Positions 5,425-7,028 of a DNA stretch of 7,028 nt are shown here, one piece after another. Source of the stretch: Bacteroidota bacterium (lineage in GTDB: Bacteria; Bacteroidota; Ignavibacteria; Ignavibacteriales; Melioribacteraceae); the NCBI GenBank assembly GCA_021786655.1, contig JAJYMU010000371.1, positions 1 to 7,028 of the forward strand, in the 5' to 3' direction. The notes under the pieces were generated by a model, which was given only the letters and a program-made list of their open reading frames with translations, was not told the DNA's origin and made no database searches. How positions within the stretch are numbered: position 1 is the first letter of the stretch; each line of letters opens with the position of its first letter. The position numbers and the translations under genes were made by a program.

Positions 5425-5958
5425 GTGAAAAGAGTCACATTATTTGCATTGATTATTTTTTCAACAACAGCTTTATTTGCTCAGACAGCACAAGCTCCAT
5501 TAAAAATAGGTTACGTTGATTCCGAAGTTATTCTTGCTCAATATCCGGAAGCTATAAAAGCAAAAAGCGATCTAGACGGACTTGTTGCAAAGTGGAAAAA
5601 AGAAGTTGACAGTGTTACAACCAATCTTCAGAAATCATATGCCGACTATCAGAAACAGTCACAAACTATGAAGCCGGATCAGCTTCAAAAATTGCAGCAG
5701 AGCATTGTTGAAAAAGAACAAAGACTTCAACAGTACAAAGATCAAAAATTTTCTCAGCCGAACGGCGAATATTTCGTTAAACAAGATCAGTTAATGAAAC
5801 CGGTGAAGGAAAAAATCTTCAAGGCAATCGATGAAGTTTCAAAAGAAGAAGCCATGCAGTTCGTTTTCGATAAAGCCGGAGAAGTTGTTCTTCTTCACGC
5901 AGATCCTCAGTTCGATATTACATACAAAGTTTTAGATCGTCTGAAAAGAGGTAAATAA
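5425..5958 (+). CDS. Skp/OmpH-family periplasmic chaperone (first copy)
   Basis: Skp-like chaperones hold unfolded outer-membrane proteins in the periplasm and pass them to BamA, whose gene ends 22 nt upstream. The start is GTG, 5 nt after AGAGG (5415-5419). The signal peptide MKRVTLFALIIFSTTALFA is probably cut after Ala19. The mature protein opens with KIGYVDSEVILAQYPE (27-42), the family's first strand. A long Lys/Gln-rich coiled coil follows (about 45-110), forming the trimer's tentacles. A C-terminal body then contains PVKEKIFKAIDEVSKEE and FVFDKAGEVVLLHADPQFDIT. The 177-aa length is close to the family norm. The next gene is a paralogue, and tandem copies after bamA are common in Bacteroidota and relatives. 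The family is certain; which client proteins it serves is unknown. Confidence 0.93.
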   Translation: MKRVTLFALIIFSTTALFAQTAQAPLKIGYVDSEVILAQYPEAIKAKSDLDGLVAKWKKEVDSVTTNLQKSYADYQKQSQTMKPDQLQKLQQSIVEKEQRLQQYKDQKFSQPNGEYFVKQDQLMKPVKEKIFKAIDEVSKEEAMQFVFDKAGEVVLLHADPQFDITYKVLDRLKRGK

Positions 5959-5978
5959 TCATTACCGGAAAATAGATT

Positions 5979-6491
5979 ATGAAAAAAATCGGTTTAGTAC
6001 TACCAATCCTTCTAATGATTCTTGCGCCTATAATGAAGGCGCAGCCGAAAATCGGTTACGTTGATAGCGATGCTATCATGAAACAACTTCCCGATTATCA
6101 GGATACGCAAAAGAAACTCGACGCCATTATAAAAGAATGGCAGGAAGAGCTTTCGAAAATGGAGCGGGATTGGAAAACGAAATACGACGATTACGACAAA
6201 CGCAAACTTATTCTAAGTGAACAGAAACGAGTTGATACCGAAAAAGAATTGGTTCAGATGGAAAACCAAATCTCGAAATACCGGCAGGATAAGTTCGGCG
6301 TAAAAGGAGAATTATTTCAAAAACAAGAAGATTTAATGAAGCCGCTTCAAAACCGAATCTTCACTGCAATTCAAGAAGTTGCAAAAGACGGAGATTATGA
6401 CTTTATTTTCGATAGAAGTGGCAACATTCTTTTTCTTTACGCCAAAGAGCAGTACGACGTAACGAATCTTGTTTTAAAAAAACTTAAATGA
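5979..6491 (+). CDS. Skp/OmpH-family periplasmic chaperone (second copy)
   Basis: This is a paralogue of the preceding gene, 20 nt downstream, with the same architecture: signal peptide MKKIGLVLPILLMILAPIMKA (cut after Ala21), opening strand KIGYVDSDAIMKQLPDYQ (24-41), a coiled coil (about 45-105) and a C-terminal body with KPLQNRIFTAIQEVAKDG and FIFDRSGNILFLYAKEQYDVT. The coiled coil is much richer in charged residues (Glu, Lys, Asp, Arg) than that of the first copy, which is Gln-rich, so the two have diverged mainly in the client-binding arms. The length is 170 aa. The ribosome site is poor (only CGGAAA upstream), so coupling to the previous gene is plausible. The role is periplasmic holding of outer-membrane proteins, by family. 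Confidence 0.93.
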   Translation: MKKIGLVLPILLMILAPIMKAQPKIGYVDSDAIMKQLPDYQDTQKKLDAIIKEWQEELSKMERDWKTKYDDYDKRKLILSEQKRVDTEKELVQMENQISKYRQDKFGVKGELFQKQEDLMKPLQNRIFTAIQEVAKDGDYDFIFDRSGNILFLYAKEQYDVTNLVLKKLK

Positions 6492-6497
6492 GAGATT

Positions 6498-7028
6498 ATG
6501 AAAATAAGATTGAAAGATGCTGCCGACTTTGTCGGCGGTGTTGTTATTGGCAACCCGGAAACTGAATTAACTGGTCTTGCTAAAATCGAGGAAGCGGTAA
6601 AAGGTGATTTAACTTTTCTTTATTTGCCCGCCTACGAAAAATTCCTCAGCACAACAAAAGCTTCGGCCGTATTGATCGGACCAGAATTCAAAAAAACGCG
6701 CGACGACATAAGCTACATCGAAGTGAAAAATCCGAATGTGGCGTTGCAAAAAATCGTTATCGCTTTTTTTAAGCCGAAACTTTCTTTGCAAGGAATTGAT
6801 TCGAGCGCCTATGTCGATCCGAGCGCGTTGATTGGCAATAATGTTGCTATCGGAAAAAATGTTGTTGTAGAAGCCGGATGCATCATCGGCAACAATTCCA
6901 CTATTTATCACAACACCGTTATCATGGAAAAAGTAAAGATCGGCAGCAACTGTTTGATCTATCCAAATGTTTCCGTTAGAGAAAATTGCGTGCTCGGAAA
7001 TAACGTGATCATTCATTCGAACACGGTA
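6498..7028 (+). CDS. lpxD: LpxD, UDP-3-O-(3-hydroxyacyl)glucosamine N-acyltransferase, 5' part
   Basis: LpxD adds the second hydroxyacyl chain, from acyl carrier protein, to UDP-3-O-acyl-glucosamine in the lipid A pathway of the cytoplasm. The start is ATG 6498, 6 nt after the previous stop, with only a weak GAGAG. The window shows 177 codons of an expected 340 or so. The N-terminal uridine-binding domain (about 1-98) contains DLTFLYLPAYEKFLSTTKASAVL, here at 37-59 and read as separate blocks DLTFLY and KASAVL. The left-handed beta-helix of hexapeptide repeats begins near 103 (AYVDPSALIGNNVAIGKNV and following). It breaks off at IIHSNTV, just before the region that should hold the catalytic His. 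It indicates that the organism makes lipid A and closes the visible part of the envelope operon. Confidence 0.95.
   Translation, partial: MKIRLKDAADFVGGVVIGNPETELTGLAKIEEAVKGDLTFLYLPAYEKFLSTTKASAVLIGPEFKKTRDDISYIEVKNPNVALQKIVIAFFKPKLSLQGIDSSAYVDPSALIGNNVAIGKNVVVEAGCIIGNNSTIYHNTVIMEKVKIGSNCLIYPNVSVRENCVLGNNVIIHSNTV

Noticed and set aside
6609..7016. Open frame antisense to lpxD
   Set aside because: The sense strand encodes unmistakable LpxD throughout this interval; the antisense frame is a by-product of its codon pattern.

Overview
This window most likely comes from a Gram-negative bacterium of the Bacteroidota/Chlorobiota/Ignavibacteriota assemblage, with Ignavibacteriota my best guess. The evidence is an LPS gene (lpxD) and a five-POTRA BamA with a long POTRA2 and an aromatic WWKFW stretch in POTRA3. 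Two tandem Skp/OmpH genes directly follow bamA. The promoters look like ordinary TTGACA-17-TAtttT boxes. Taxonomy here is inferred from gene style and order, not from a marker gene.

Layout. Positions 1-660 are visibly AT-richer than the rest. They hold the 5' part of an unrecognised minus-strand gene (287 down to the left edge). A possible 58-codon minus-strand small ORF (499-323) has a perfect AGGAGG and a TTG start. Next comes a non-coding stretch with degenerate octamer repeats. From 668 rightward everything is on the plus strand, in two apparent operons. Operon A (668-2013) is lexA, then an 82-aa protein resembling a minimal WYL domain, then a 129-aa protein of unknown function that may be a degenerate PD-(D/E)XK fold. 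Operon B (2047 to beyond the right edge) is uppS, bamA, two skp/ompH paralogues and lpxD, cut by the window end.

How they work together. Operon A looks like an autoregulated SOS cassette. A 17-bp inverted repeat is interlocked with the lexA promoter: its left arm is exactly the spacer between the -35 and -10 boxes, and its right arm covers the expected transcription start and the ribosome binding site, ending at the start codon. Two small uncharacterised genes share the transcript. Operon B is an envelope-building unit. UppS makes the undecaprenyl carrier lipid, BamA inserts outer-membrane proteins, Skp-like chaperones deliver them, and LpxD makes the lipid A precursor. The uppS-bamA junction is an out-of-frame overlap in which the UppS tail and the start of the BamA signal peptide are encoded by the same DNA.

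The most novel material is the lexA operator geometry and the two small lexA-linked genes. The envelope operon is recognisable and largely conventional.
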